Shown here: positions 1 to 6,942 of the stretch, in pieces
Layout of the letters: each line of letters starts with the position of its first letter
Position numbering within the stretch: position 1 is the first letter of the stretch
NCBI GenBank assembly: GCA_030682505.1
Contig: JAUXOH010000280.1
Coordinates: forward strand, 1-14,630
Reading direction: 5' to 3'
Length of the DNA stretch: 14,630 bases
DNA from: Candidatus Didemnitutus sp.
GTDB taxonomy: Bacteria; Verrucomicrobiota; Verrucomicrobiia; Opitutales; Opitutaceae
Notes under the pieces: model-generated
Databases searched by the model: none
What the model saw: the letters and a program-made list of their open reading frames with translations, nothing else
Told to the model about the DNA's origin: nothing
Position numbers and translations under genes: made by a program

Positions 1-2
1 AT

Positions 3-338
3 GTTCCGGCCTTTCGCTGGCTGTGGTCGTACCACGACGACACGTGCGAAACCAAGCACCGGTACACGCGACCGGAATTGTCCGCCCTGAGCCGCTCGGT
101 CGGTCTGGACTTGGAGTTTGATTCGTATGCGAATCTGTTGCCGCTGCCGTTGATCCTGGCCCGTCGAAAGCTCTTCCAGCCCCAGGATCCGACCAGTGAT
201 GTGCGCTTGTATCCGGCGCCCGTGGAAGCAATGTTCGCCAGCATGGCTTGGCTCGAATTCCTCTGGATGCGCGCCGGTGCTGCCTCCCCAATTGGCAGCT
301 CGGTGTTTGTCGCCGCGCGGAAGCCGATCGCACGATGA
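3..338 (+). CDS. SAM-dependent methyltransferase, C-terminal fragment (5' end outside window)
   Basis: The frame is open from the left edge of the window to the TGA at 336-338, giving about 111 residues of a protein whose start and SAM-binding core lie outside. Near the left edge it reads VPAFRWLWSYHDDTCETKHRYT, followed by a LSALSRSVGLDLEF segment and a run of apolar residues. From memory of the family, a VPA-x-x-WLWS-x-HD motif, then H-x-RRY-T, then a 'L-x-x-L-x-x-x-aGL' helix is the C-terminal signature of class I (type 11/12-like) methyltransferases that sit next to GT2 glycosyltransferases in polysaccharide loci. The protein ends in a basic ARKPIAR tail, also usual there. Its stop overlaps the start of the following SDR gene by ATGA, so the two are probably translationally coupled. 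The substrate cannot be read; sugar or lipid-linked glycan methylation is an inference from context. Confidence 0.78.
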   Translation, partial: VPAFRWLWSYHDDTCETKHRYTRPELSALSRSVGLDLEFDSYANLLPLPLILARRKLFQPQDPTSDVRLYPAPVEAMFASMAWLEFLWMRAGAASPIGSSVFVAARKPIAR

Positions 339-1345
339 AACACCAGGCATTGTTCCGCCGCTCCTTTGCCGGAAAGCGGGTGTTGATTACGGGTGGGCTC
401 GGTTTCATTGGATCGAATCTGGCCCGGGAGCTGGTGCGCTTGGGGGCGAAGGTGACGATCCTTGACGCCTTGATTCCGGAATATGGCGGCAGTCGGCACA
501 ACCTCAAAGGCATCGCGGCCAAGGTGCGCGTCCATGTCGCGGATGTGCGTGATCGAAAGCGCTTGCCGGGCTTTGTGCGCGGTCAGGATTTCCTTTTCAA
601 TCTTGCCGGGCAAACGAGCCACATGGACTCCATGACCGACCCGGAGACTGATCTGGAGATCAATTGCCGGGCGCAGCTTTCGATTTTGGAGGCGTGTCGG
701 TTGCACAATCCCGGCATCCGGGTCGTCTTCGCCAGCACGCGTCAAATCTACGGGCGCCCGGACTATTTGCCGGTCGACGAGAAGCATCCGCTGCGACCCG
801 TCGATGTGAACGGAATCAACAAGCTGGCGGGTGAGGAGTATCACCTGCTCTACAGTGAAGTGCATGGCGTTCGCAGCACTGTGTTGCGCCTGACCAATAC
901 GATTGGTCCGCGCATGAGGGTGCGGGATGCGCGGCAGACTTTTCTGGGGGTTTGGATCAAGCAGGTGCTCAGTGGCGAACCCTTCGAGGTGTGGGGCGGC
1001 GAACAGTCGCGCGACTTCACCTACGTCGACGATGCGGTGCAGGCGTTCTTGCTGGCGGCGGCGAAACGCGCGGCCGTGGGAGCCGTTTACAATCTGGGGG
1101 GCACCGAGCGAATAACCCTGCTTGACTTGGCCGACCTCGTTGTCGCGGCGGCGGGCGGCGGCCGGTTTGCAATCAAGGCATTTCCCGCCAATCGGAAGAA
1201 GATCGATATCGGCGATTATTATGCCGACGACAGGCTGATCCGTCAGGCGTTGGGCTGGTGTCCGCAATGCGGCATTGAGGAGTCGGTGGAGCGAACCGTG
1301 GAGTTTTTCCGCGCCGAGTTGCCCCACTACCTTTCGTGCGCCTGA
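335..1345 (+). CDS. Extended SDR NAD(P)-dependent sugar-nucleotide epimerase/dehydratase with NGINK in place of YxxxK
   Basis: A 336-residue protein starting MKHQALFRRS. The ATG at 335 is chosen because it overlaps the upstream stop (ATGA) and the Rossmann motif GGLGFIG follows at residues 20-26; the frame is open further upstream, but that lies inside the methyltransferase. The fold is an extended SDR: NAD-binding GxxGxxG, the AD-V turn at 69-71, NLAGQ at 89-93, ASTRQIYG at 133-140, LRLTNTIGPR at 184-193 and RDFTYVDD at 226-233. The nucleotide-sugar enzymes closest to this pattern act on UDP-, GDP- or dTDP-hexoses in the cytoplasm; the substrate is not readable. The odd point is that the position of the catalytic Tyr in YxxxK holds Asn159 (NGINK, Lys163 kept). 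I believe NGINK recurs in a subfamily annotated as UDP-glucose 4-epimerase-like, so this need not be a dead enzyme. A CPQC pair (Cys309, Cys312) near the C-terminus is also unusual. The gene lies between the methyltransferase and a membrane GT2, with no gaps. Confidence 0.88.
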   Translation: MKHQALFRRSFAGKRVLITGGLGFIGSNLARELVRLGAKVTILDALIPEYGGSRHNLKGIAAKVRVHVADVRDRKRLPGFVRGQDFLFNLAGQTSHMDSMTDPETDLEINCRAQLSILEACRLHNPGIRVVFASTRQIYGRPDYLPVDEKHPLRPVDVNGINKLAGEEYHLLYSEVHGVRSTVLRLTNTIGPRMRVRDARQTFLGVWIKQVLSGEPFEVWGGEQSRDFTYVDDAVQAFLLAAAKRAAVGAVYNLGGTERITLLDLADLVVAAAGGGRFAIKAFPANRKKIDIGDYYADDRLIRQALGWCPQCGIEESVERTVEFFRAELPHYLSCA

Positions 1346-2350
1346 TTGACACCTCAGGTGCGACCTGATGGTTTGCGTGACCTCTCACTTTGGTCCCTTC
1401 CACCCTTGGCCTCACCCGCGCTCAGCTTCGTCATCCCCTTATTTTTTGGCGCTGAAACCATTCGGGCTCTTGTCAAAGAGATTGAGGGGTTAAGCGTCGA
1501 GGGTGGGCATGAGATCGTCTTGGTGAACGATGGGAGTCGCGATGCCACCGCAGCGATTTGCCGGGGGCTGGTTCGAGAAGCGAAGGTGGCGATAACGTTC
1601 GTCGAGCACGCGCGAAATTTTGGCGAACACAATGCCGTGCTGACGGGATACCGGCACGCGCGCGGCGCCCACATCGTAAACCTGGATGACGACGGCCAGA
1701 ACCCTCCGGCTCAAGCGGTGAGACTCTGGGAACATGCCAAGACGAATGGCTTCGATGTCGTCTATGGCCATTACGGGCAAAAGAAACATACCCTCTTTCG
1801 CAATCTCGGCAGTTGGTTCACAAATCGGGTGACTGACTACGTGTTGGACAAACCGCGTGGTTTCTATCTTTCCAGTTTTCGCTGTGTGAATGCCTTTGCC
1901 GCGCGGGAGGTGGCCGCGCATAGCGGTCCATTCCCTTACATTGATGGGCTGTTGCTTCAGATAACCCAGAACATCAGCTCGCTGGAGGTTGCTCACGAAG
2001 CACGACGGGCGGGCGAAAGCGGCTACAGCCTGCGCCGATTGCTGCGGCTGTGGGGGAGCACGTTGGTGAATTTTTCCGTGATGCCCCTGAGGCTCGCCAC
2101 CTTGCTGGGCTTGGTCATGGCAACGTCGGGCGTCGCCGGTTTGATCTTGGTCTTCGTCCTTCGCCTCATAGACCGCGGCCCGGAGTTTGGCTGGGGATCG
2201 CTCATGGGCGCGTTGCTGGTGTTTTCAGGGACCCAGCTCGTCTTGCTGGGGCTGATCGGCGAATACATCGGAAGGATGTTTCTCACCATCAACCAGCGGC
2301 CTCAAGCGGTGGTGCGCACGGTCGAGCGCAGCGAGCAGGAGAAGGATTAG
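1346..2350 (+). CDS. Membrane-anchored family 2 glycosyltransferase, GtrB/ArnC-like
   Basis: Up to 334 residues. The GT-A domain runs from LSFVIPLFFG (residues 26-35) with the nucleotide-binding NDGS at 61-64 and the metal-binding DDD at 114-116 within LDDDGQNPP. Two membrane segments follow (about 248-274 and 283-307), ending in GEYIGRMF (305-312), the usual tail of GtrB/ArnC/DPM-like enzymes. Such proteins sit in the inner membrane and move a sugar from a nucleotide donor to polyprenyl phosphate on the cytoplasmic side, supplying lipid-linked sugar to later steps. The start is uncertain: no ATG is available; TTG 1346 directly abuts the upstream TGA, GTG 1358 and TTG 1406 are alternatives, and none has a good Shine-Dalgarno site. 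TTG 1406 would give a family-typical short N-terminus (MASPALSFVIP). Several stretches of this gene (e.g. 1441-1500 and 1741-1800) are near 47% GC, lower than much of the window. The stop overlaps the convergent gene by four bases. Confidence 0.88.
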   Translation: MTPQVRPDGLRDLSLWSLPPLASPALSFVIPLFFGAETIRALVKEIEGLSVEGGHEIVLVNDGSRDATAAICRGLVREAKVAITFVEHARNFGEHNAVLTGYRHARGAHIVNLDDDGQNPPAQAVRLWEHAKTNGFDVVYGHYGQKKHTLFRNLGSWFTNRVTDYVLDKPRGFYLSSFRCVNAFAAREVAAHSGPFPYIDGLLLQITQNISSLEVAHEARRAGESGYSLRRLLRLWGSTLVNFSVMPLRLATLLGLVMATSGVAGLILVFVLRLIDRGPEFGWGSLMGALLVFSGTQLVLLGLIGEYIGRMFLTINQRPQAVVRTVERSEQEKD

Positions 2351-4929
2351 TTCCGTCGCGGTTCCGGAAAAAGCACGGCGAATCGTTGCCGGTAGCGTTG
2401 CCCAATGACGGCTGGAGAAAATCGTTCGCGGACCGTCTTTGCGGCGGCGGCCCCCAACCGGCCGGCGAGTTCCGGTTCATTGATCAATCGCTGCATTGCG
2501 GCCGCGGCATGCTCAATGCTCGGGTTTGCCCACTTTTGACCAGCCTCGTAGGGGCCGTGGGTTTCGCGCAATTCCATCAACTCCCATGGCACCGGCAGAC
2601 CGTTGGTTGCGTCCAAGTATTCGGCGGTCGCCGACCAGTCAGTGGCGATCACGGGCTTGCCCAGATACATCGCTTCCGCGACTGCCAGACCGAAGCCTTC
2701 CGCTCGATGCAGAGAGACAAAGCAGTCACACGATTGTTGGAGCAGAAAAACGTCCGGTCGGCTCAAGGTTTCGTCGAGCAGGGTGACGTGCTGCAGACCC
2801 CGGAGCGCGGTCACGAGTTCGGCGTGGGCGGCCGGATTCCTTGCTGGGTTCTGGGTCTTGATCACCAGCCCGACGCCCTGCTCGTCGGGAAACGCGCGCC
2901 GATACGCCGCGATCACGGCCAGTGGATTCTTCCGCTCCTGGTAGGAATTGAGATCGTAGGTGAAGAGAAAATGGAAGCGCTCCCGTGACAGACCGAAACG
3001 CTGGTGCCCGTCGTCACTGGGCAGCGCGAAGTCGATGGCGTGCGGCATGACATGCACGGGCAGGTCCGTGGTGGCCGCGATCGAGGCGCGAACGAATTCC
3101 GAGGGGCACCACACCTCGTCAAAGTAGGCCAACTGCCGGACCCAATGCTGGGGGAACACGGGCAGTTCCCAGGCCCAATAGGCGATGTTGTAGCGATCCC
3201 GCCGCAGTTCCGGTCCATGGTGGTGGTCGATCTGGTCGGACACTGGCGGATCAATGTGAAAAACATTGATCGGTTGGTCGGGTTTCTCTTGGAGCCGGCT
3301 CGCGAAGGTGTCGTCCGCGTTGCCGTTGAGACAATTCAACCGCAAGTCGATCAGCGCCGCCGGCAATGACGCGGCGTCGCAGGCCTTGGCCATGCAGCGC
3401 ACCGATTCACCGATGCCCACGGCTGCCCGAAACCAGCCGATGAGGTTTACGCCCGTCGCGCAGATGGGATGCCGGAGCCGCCGGTTCAGCGCGGGATTGT
3501 GCTTGAATTCAAAGATGACCTCGTCGTCACAAACCACCTGCTCGAAGCGCAGACGCCGGTTCAGTGCCTGGCGCCGGGCACGAACCAACCTGCTCCGCCA
3601 CTTGTTCGGCAGCGGAACGTGCTGTGTCATGCGGCCCAACCATGCTAGGAAGTTGCCCCAAGATACACCGATCAACTCGATGTCCACCCGGGTAGCTTGG
3701 TCGGGAAGCACCAGCGGGGCATCCGTACCGAGGTTGAAGTGGCCCAGCGGCAAATCGGCAAACTCCACCCTTTGTTCGCCGTTGATCACGAGCCGGAAAC
3801 CGATGGACCGCTCCGCCTCGGGATAATTCGCCGGCGCCGGCATCACGAATCCACTGACGACGAAGCTTCGCCCGGGAAAACCGACGGGCAAATTGACCGT
3901 GGCGCGATCCCGCAGCCAGACGCTGACCACGTCGCTATCGTCCCGGTAGAAACGCTCCTCCCAGTAGAGTTCGCTGTGCCGCGGGGCGCGCGGTGCACCC
4001 GGGGGTAGGTCGAACAGCTGCTGCCAGCGTACCGTTTCCCGGTGGAGCGCGCTCACCAGTACCCGTCGAGCGGCGGAGGGTGGCTTGCTCGACCAGCGGA
4101 GGGCGAAGGGCAGGGCAGCCACCGCGCGACGACCGTCGGCGGTCCACGGGCGCGCGAGATGATGTTCAACCTGTTGGCGCGCCCAAGTGAAGGAGCCGTG
4201 CTGGATGATCTCCTCGGTCCAGCGTTGGGCGAGCAGGCGGCTGTTACGTTCGTCCTTGATCCCGGTGGGCCCGCGGGCGGCACTTACGTGGTGCCGCACC
4301 ACGCTGAGGGTCGAGACGACATTGCGTTGGCCGGCCCGGGCCAGACGAAAACACAGATCGACGTCCTCGCCGCCGTTGACGAATTGCGGATCAAAACTGC
4401 CGCTATCTAAAAACAATTCTCGTTCAACCAAGCAGCAGGCGGCGGTCACAGCGGGAACGGCGCGCACCGCACGGCGTTGCAGGAACGGGAGTAATTGGGA
4501 ACGCTCATGCGCCAGCTTGCCGTTGGACAGCACCACAATCCCGGAGTGATCGATCGAGCCATTGTCCACGCGGAGCTGGATGTTGCCGACGACCCCAACA
4601 CGCTTGGTGCGGTGAGCGGCCGCGAGCAGCGGCTCAAACCAACCGGGCAGCAGGACGAGATCGTTGTTCAGAAACACGAGGAACCGCCCTGTCGCCTCGG
4701 CGGCCCCGCGGTTGCACGCGCTGGCGAATCCCAGATTCGACTCATTCAGGATCGCCCGGCAGGGCGCACCCAAGGAGGCGAGCCATTGCCGGGTGCCGTC
4801 GGTTGACCCATCGTCGACGAAAATGATCTCATGCTCCAACCCACCGGGTAAAGTCGCCTGCAGGGTTCGAAAACACTCCCGCGTGTAGGCGAGGCAATTG
4901 TAGAGCGGAATGACGAAGGAGACCTGCAT
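2347..4929 (-). CDS. Bifunctional glycosyltransferase: N-terminal GT2, beta-rich linker domain, C-terminal GT4
   Basis: An 860-residue protein starting MQVSFVIPLYN at an ATG immediately before the GT2 fold. Residues 1-235 are a GT-A domain of the rhamnosyltransferase-like kind: FVDDGSTDGT at 37-46, FLNNDLVLLPGW at 86-97 (metal site NND 88-90) and GGEDVDLCFR at 186-195. Residues 240-345 are basic and less recognisable. Residues 352-425 alternate short strands (RSFVVSGFV, SIGFRLVINGEQRVEF, TRVDIELIGVSW) like a beta-sandwich. From about 493 a GT-B GT4 domain follows: GVNLIGWFRAAVGIGES, YWAWELPVFPQHW, DEVWCPSEFVR, VHVMPHAID, and the E-x7-E donor motif (Glu744, Glu752) in AEGFGLAVAEAMYLGKP. No signal or membrane segment is seen, so it should act in the cytoplasm, probably adding two sugars in succession to a lipid-linked glycan; rhamnose is a reasonable donor given the neighbouring rml genes, but this is inference. 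A heptad ALNRRLR occurs twice, at 455-461 and 480-486. It lies 50 bases after rmlA and is the last gene of the minus-strand run. Confidence 0.9.
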   Translation of the reverse strand: MQVSFVIPLYNCLAYTRECFRTLQATLPGGLEHEIIFVDDGSTDGTRQWLASLGAPCRAILNESNLGFASACNRGAAEATGRFLVFLNNDLVLLPGWFEPLLAAAHRTKRVGVVGNIQLRVDNGSIDHSGIVVLSNGKLAHERSQLLPFLQRRAVRAVPAVTAACCLVERELFLDSGSFDPQFVNGGEDVDLCFRLARAGQRNVVSTLSVVRHHVSAARGPTGIKDERNSRLLAQRWTEEIIQHGSFTWARQQVEHHLARPWTADGRRAVAALPFALRWSSKPPSAARRVLVSALHRETVRWQQLFDLPPGAPRAPRHSELYWEERFYRDDSDVVSVWLRDRATVNLPVGFPGRSFVVSGFVMPAPANYPEAERSIGFRLVINGEQRVEFADLPLGHFNLGTDAPLVLPDQATRVDIELIGVSWGNFLAWLGRMTQHVPLPNKWRSRLVRARRQALNRRLRFEQVVCDDEVIFEFKHNPALNRRLRHPICATGVNLIGWFRAAVGIGESVRCMAKACDAASLPAALIDLRLNCLNGNADDTFASRLQEKPDQPINVFHIDPPVSDQIDHHHGPELRRDRYNIAYWAWELPVFPQHWVRQLAYFDEVWCPSEFVRASIAATTDLPVHVMPHAIDFALPSDDGHQRFGLSRERFHFLFTYDLNSYQERKNPLAVIAAYRRAFPDEQGVGLVIKTQNPARNPAAHAELVTALRGLQHVTLLDETLSRPDVFLLQQSCDCFVSLHRAEGFGLAVAEAMYLGKPVIATDWSATAEYLDATNGLPVPWELMELRETHGPYEAGQKWANPSIEHAAAAMQRLINEPELAGRLGAAAAKTVRERFSPAVIGQRYRQRFAVLFPEPRRN

Positions 4930-4979
4930 GCCAACAAGAAATGACGTAGTTCAGCAGCTCGTTCGGCGCACGCTGAATC

Positions 4980-5858
4980 TTACGTGAGCAGGCGACGCAG
5001 GTATTCGCCGTAGGACGACTTGCCGAGCTTGGTGATATTCGCTTCCAGTCCGGAGCGGTCGATCCAGCCTTTCTTGAAAGCAATCTCCTCGAGGCACGCG
5101 ATCTTCAGGCCGGTGCGGTTCTCGAGGACGTGAACGAAGGTGGCGGCCTCGACCAGTGAATCATGCGTGCCGGTGTCGAGCCAAGCCGTGCCGCGGCCGA
5201 AGAGTTCGACGTGGAGATCGCCCCGTTCGAGATAAAGGCGGTTGAGATCGGTGATCTCCAATTCGCCACGTGCTGAGGGTTTCAAGTCGCGGGCGAGGGC
5301 CACGACGTCCCGGTCGTAGAAATAAAGGCCGGGGACGGCGTAGTTTGACTTGGGTTGTTTAGGCTTTTCCTCCAGCGAGACCACGCGACCGTCTGGGGCG
5401 AACTCCACGACGCCGTACGCGGAGGGGTTGGCGACGTGATAGCCGAAAATCGTGGCACCTTGGGTGCGGGTGTTCGCTCCTTCGAGCGAGTCGACAAACT
5501 CTGCGCCATAGAAAAGATTGTCGCCCAACACGAGGGCTGACGATTCGTTGCCGGTCAGAAAACCAGTGTCGGCCGCGATATGAAAGGCTTGGGCCAGACC
5601 CTCGGGTTTGGCCTGTGCGGCGTAACTGAACGTCAGCCCGAATTGAGCGCCGTCCCCGAGGAGGCGTTGAAAGAGCGGCAGATCCTGGGGCGTGGAAATC
5701 ACCAACACCTCGCGAATCCCGGCGAGCATCAAGACCGACAGCGGATAATAGATCATCGGCTTGTCGTAGATCGGCATGAGCTGCTTGCTCACGGCGATGG
5801 TCAGCGGGTAGAGGCGGGTGCCGGAGCCGCCGGCGAGGATGATGCCTTTGCGATTCAT
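4980..5858 (-). CDS. rmlA: Glucose-1-phosphate thymidylyltransferase
   Basis: A 292-residue enzyme of full family length. It joins glucose-1-phosphate and dTTP to dTDP-glucose and pyrophosphate, the first step of dTDP-L-rhamnose synthesis in the cytoplasm. The N-terminus carries the nucleotidyltransferase signature GGSGTRLYP (residues 10-18), Lys26 in VSKQLMPIYDKPMIYYPL, the Mg-binding LGDN (111-114), FGYHVANPSAYGVVEF (138-153), SLEEKP (161-166), NYAVPGLYFYD (172-182), and AWLDTGTHDSL (225-235). All residues expected in the catalytic pocket appear present. The ATG at 5858 lies seven bases after the stop of rmlB, with no recognisable Shine-Dalgarno site, so expression is probably operonic with rmlB. 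The start is secure because the Rossmann motif begins at residue 5. The order rmlB-rmlA without rmlC is notable. Confidence 0.97.
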   Translation of the reverse strand: MNRKGIILAGGSGTRLYPLTIAVSKQLMPIYDKPMIYYPLSVLMLAGIREVLVISTPQDLPLFQRLLGDGAQFGLTFSYAAQAKPEGLAQAFHIAADTGFLTGNESSALVLGDNLFYGAEFVDSLEGANTRTQGATIFGYHVANPSAYGVVEFAPDGRVVSLEEKPKQPKSNYAVPGLYFYDRDVVALARDLKPSARGELEITDLNRLYLERGDLHVELFGRGTAWLDTGTHDSLVEAATFVHVLENRTGLKIACLEEIAFKKGWIDRSGLEANITKLGKSSYGEYLRRLLT

Positions 5859-5865
5859 GGGGTGA

Positions 5866-6933
5866 TCAGGTTTTGGTGCCGAGGCGTTCGCGGGCGTATT
5901 TCTTGGAAGTGATGTCCGCCGTCCATTCGCGATGGGTCAGATACCAAGCGACGGTCTTTTCAATCCCGGAGGCGAATGATTCCGCCGGCGACCAGCCGAA
6001 CTCCTGGTTGATTTTGGTGCAGTCGATGGCATAGCGCCGGTCGTGTCCCGGCCGGTCCTGCACGTAAGTAATGAGCGAGGTGTAGCTCGTGCCGTCGGCG
6101 CGTGGCACCTTTTGGTCCAACAGGGAACAAATGGTTTTTACGATCTCGAGGTTCGGTTGTTCGTTCAAGCCGCCGATGTTGTAGGTCTCACCGATGCGGC
6201 CTTTTTGCAACACGAGCCAGATGGCGCGAGCGTGATCCTCGACATAGAGCCAGTCGCGGATCTGCATGCCGTCGCCGTAGACCGGCAGGGGTTTGCCCTC
6301 CAGGGCGTTGAGAATCATCAGCGGAATGAGCTTCTCCGGGAAGTGATACGGGCCGTAATTGTTCGAGCAGTTGGTCGTGAGCGTTGGCAGACCGTAGGTG
6401 TGCTGGTAGGCCCGGACCAGATGGTCGCTCGCAGCCTTGGAGGCGGCATAAGGTGAGTTGGGCTCGAAGTTGTGTTGCTCGGTGAACGCCGGGGCGCCGG
6501 GCGCCAGAGACCCGTAGACTTCGTCGGTGGAGACGTGCAGGAGGCGGAAGGCGCCTTTCTTGGACGCGGGAAGCCCCGTCCAATGCTGTTTGGCGCCATT
6601 GAGCAGGCGCAGGGTGCCGATGACGTTGGTCTGCAGGAAGGGCTCGGGTGAATCGATTGAGCGATCCACGTGCGACTCGGCGGCGAAGTTGACGACGGCG
6701 TCGATCTGGTGCTCCGCCAGCAGACGCGCAACCAGCGCGGCGTCGCCGATGTCGCCGTGCGCAAAGACATAGCGCGGGTCGTCCGCGAGGTCGGCAAGGT
6801 TGGCGGGGTTGCCCGCGTAGGTCAGCGCGTCGAGGTTGACGAGCTTCGCCAAGGGGGAGTCCTTTTCGGTCAACCGCTGGCGGATGAAATTGGAACCAAT
6901 GAAGCCGCAGCCTCCGGTGACAAGTAGGTTCAT
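5866..6933 (-). CDS. rmlB: dTDP-glucose 4,6-dehydratase
   Basis: A 355-residue extended SDR that converts dTDP-glucose to dTDP-4-keto-6-deoxyglucose using bound NAD+. Seen in order: GGCGFIG at 7-13, LDALTYAGNPANL at 34-46, NFAAESHVDRSI at 82-93, the active-site triad motif STDEVYG (Thr136, Asp137, Glu138), catalytic YAASK (Tyr162, Lys166), TTNCSNNYGPYHFPEKLIP, and RPGHDRRYAID at 294-304, which binds the nucleotide. These are the diagnostic RmlB residues. The ATG at 6933 directly precedes the first Rossmann strand. The gene lies nine bases after the stop of the reductase/epimerase gene and seven before rmlA, so the three form one tight unit. Its product is the substrate of the enzyme encoded just upstream. 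Confidence 0.97.
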   Translation of the reverse strand: MNLLVTGGCGFIGSNFIRQRLTEKDSPLAKLVNLDALTYAGNPANLADLADDPRYVFAHGDIGDAALVARLLAEHQIDAVVNFAAESHVDRSIDSPEPFLQTNVIGTLRLLNGAKQHWTGLPASKKGAFRLLHVSTDEVYGSLAPGAPAFTEQHNFEPNSPYAASKAASDHLVRAYQHTYGLPTLTTNCSNNYGPYHFPEKLIPLMILNALEGKPLPVYGDGMQIRDWLYVEDHARAIWLVLQKGRIGETYNIGGLNEQPNLEIVKTICSLLDQKVPRADGTSYTSLITYVQDRPGHDRRYAIDCTKINQEFGWSPAESFASGIEKTVAWYLTHREWTADITSKKYARERLGTKT

Positions 6934-6942
6934 GAGTGGAAA

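Noticed and set aside
248..334. Upstream extension of the SDR gene from ATG 248
   Set aside because: The extra residues lie inside the methyltransferase gene; the ATGA overlap and the Rossmann start both favour 335.
1346..2350. Recent horizontal transfer of the plus-strand glycosyltransferase because of lower GC
   Set aside because: Some 60-base stretches are near 47% GC, but others in the same gene reach about 67%, and rml-side genes also vary; without a proper codon-use calculation the signal is too weak.
2050..2988. 312-residue plus-strand frame across the convergent junction
   Set aside because: It covers the ends of two well-supported genes in other frames, is rich in Gly, Arg and Pro, and has no recognisable motif.
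4950..4977. 6-base inverted repeat (ttcagc/gctgaa) between rmlA and the GT2-GT4 gene as a terminator
   Set aside because: Only six pairs with a 16-base loop and no U run follow on the transcript; within what chance would give.
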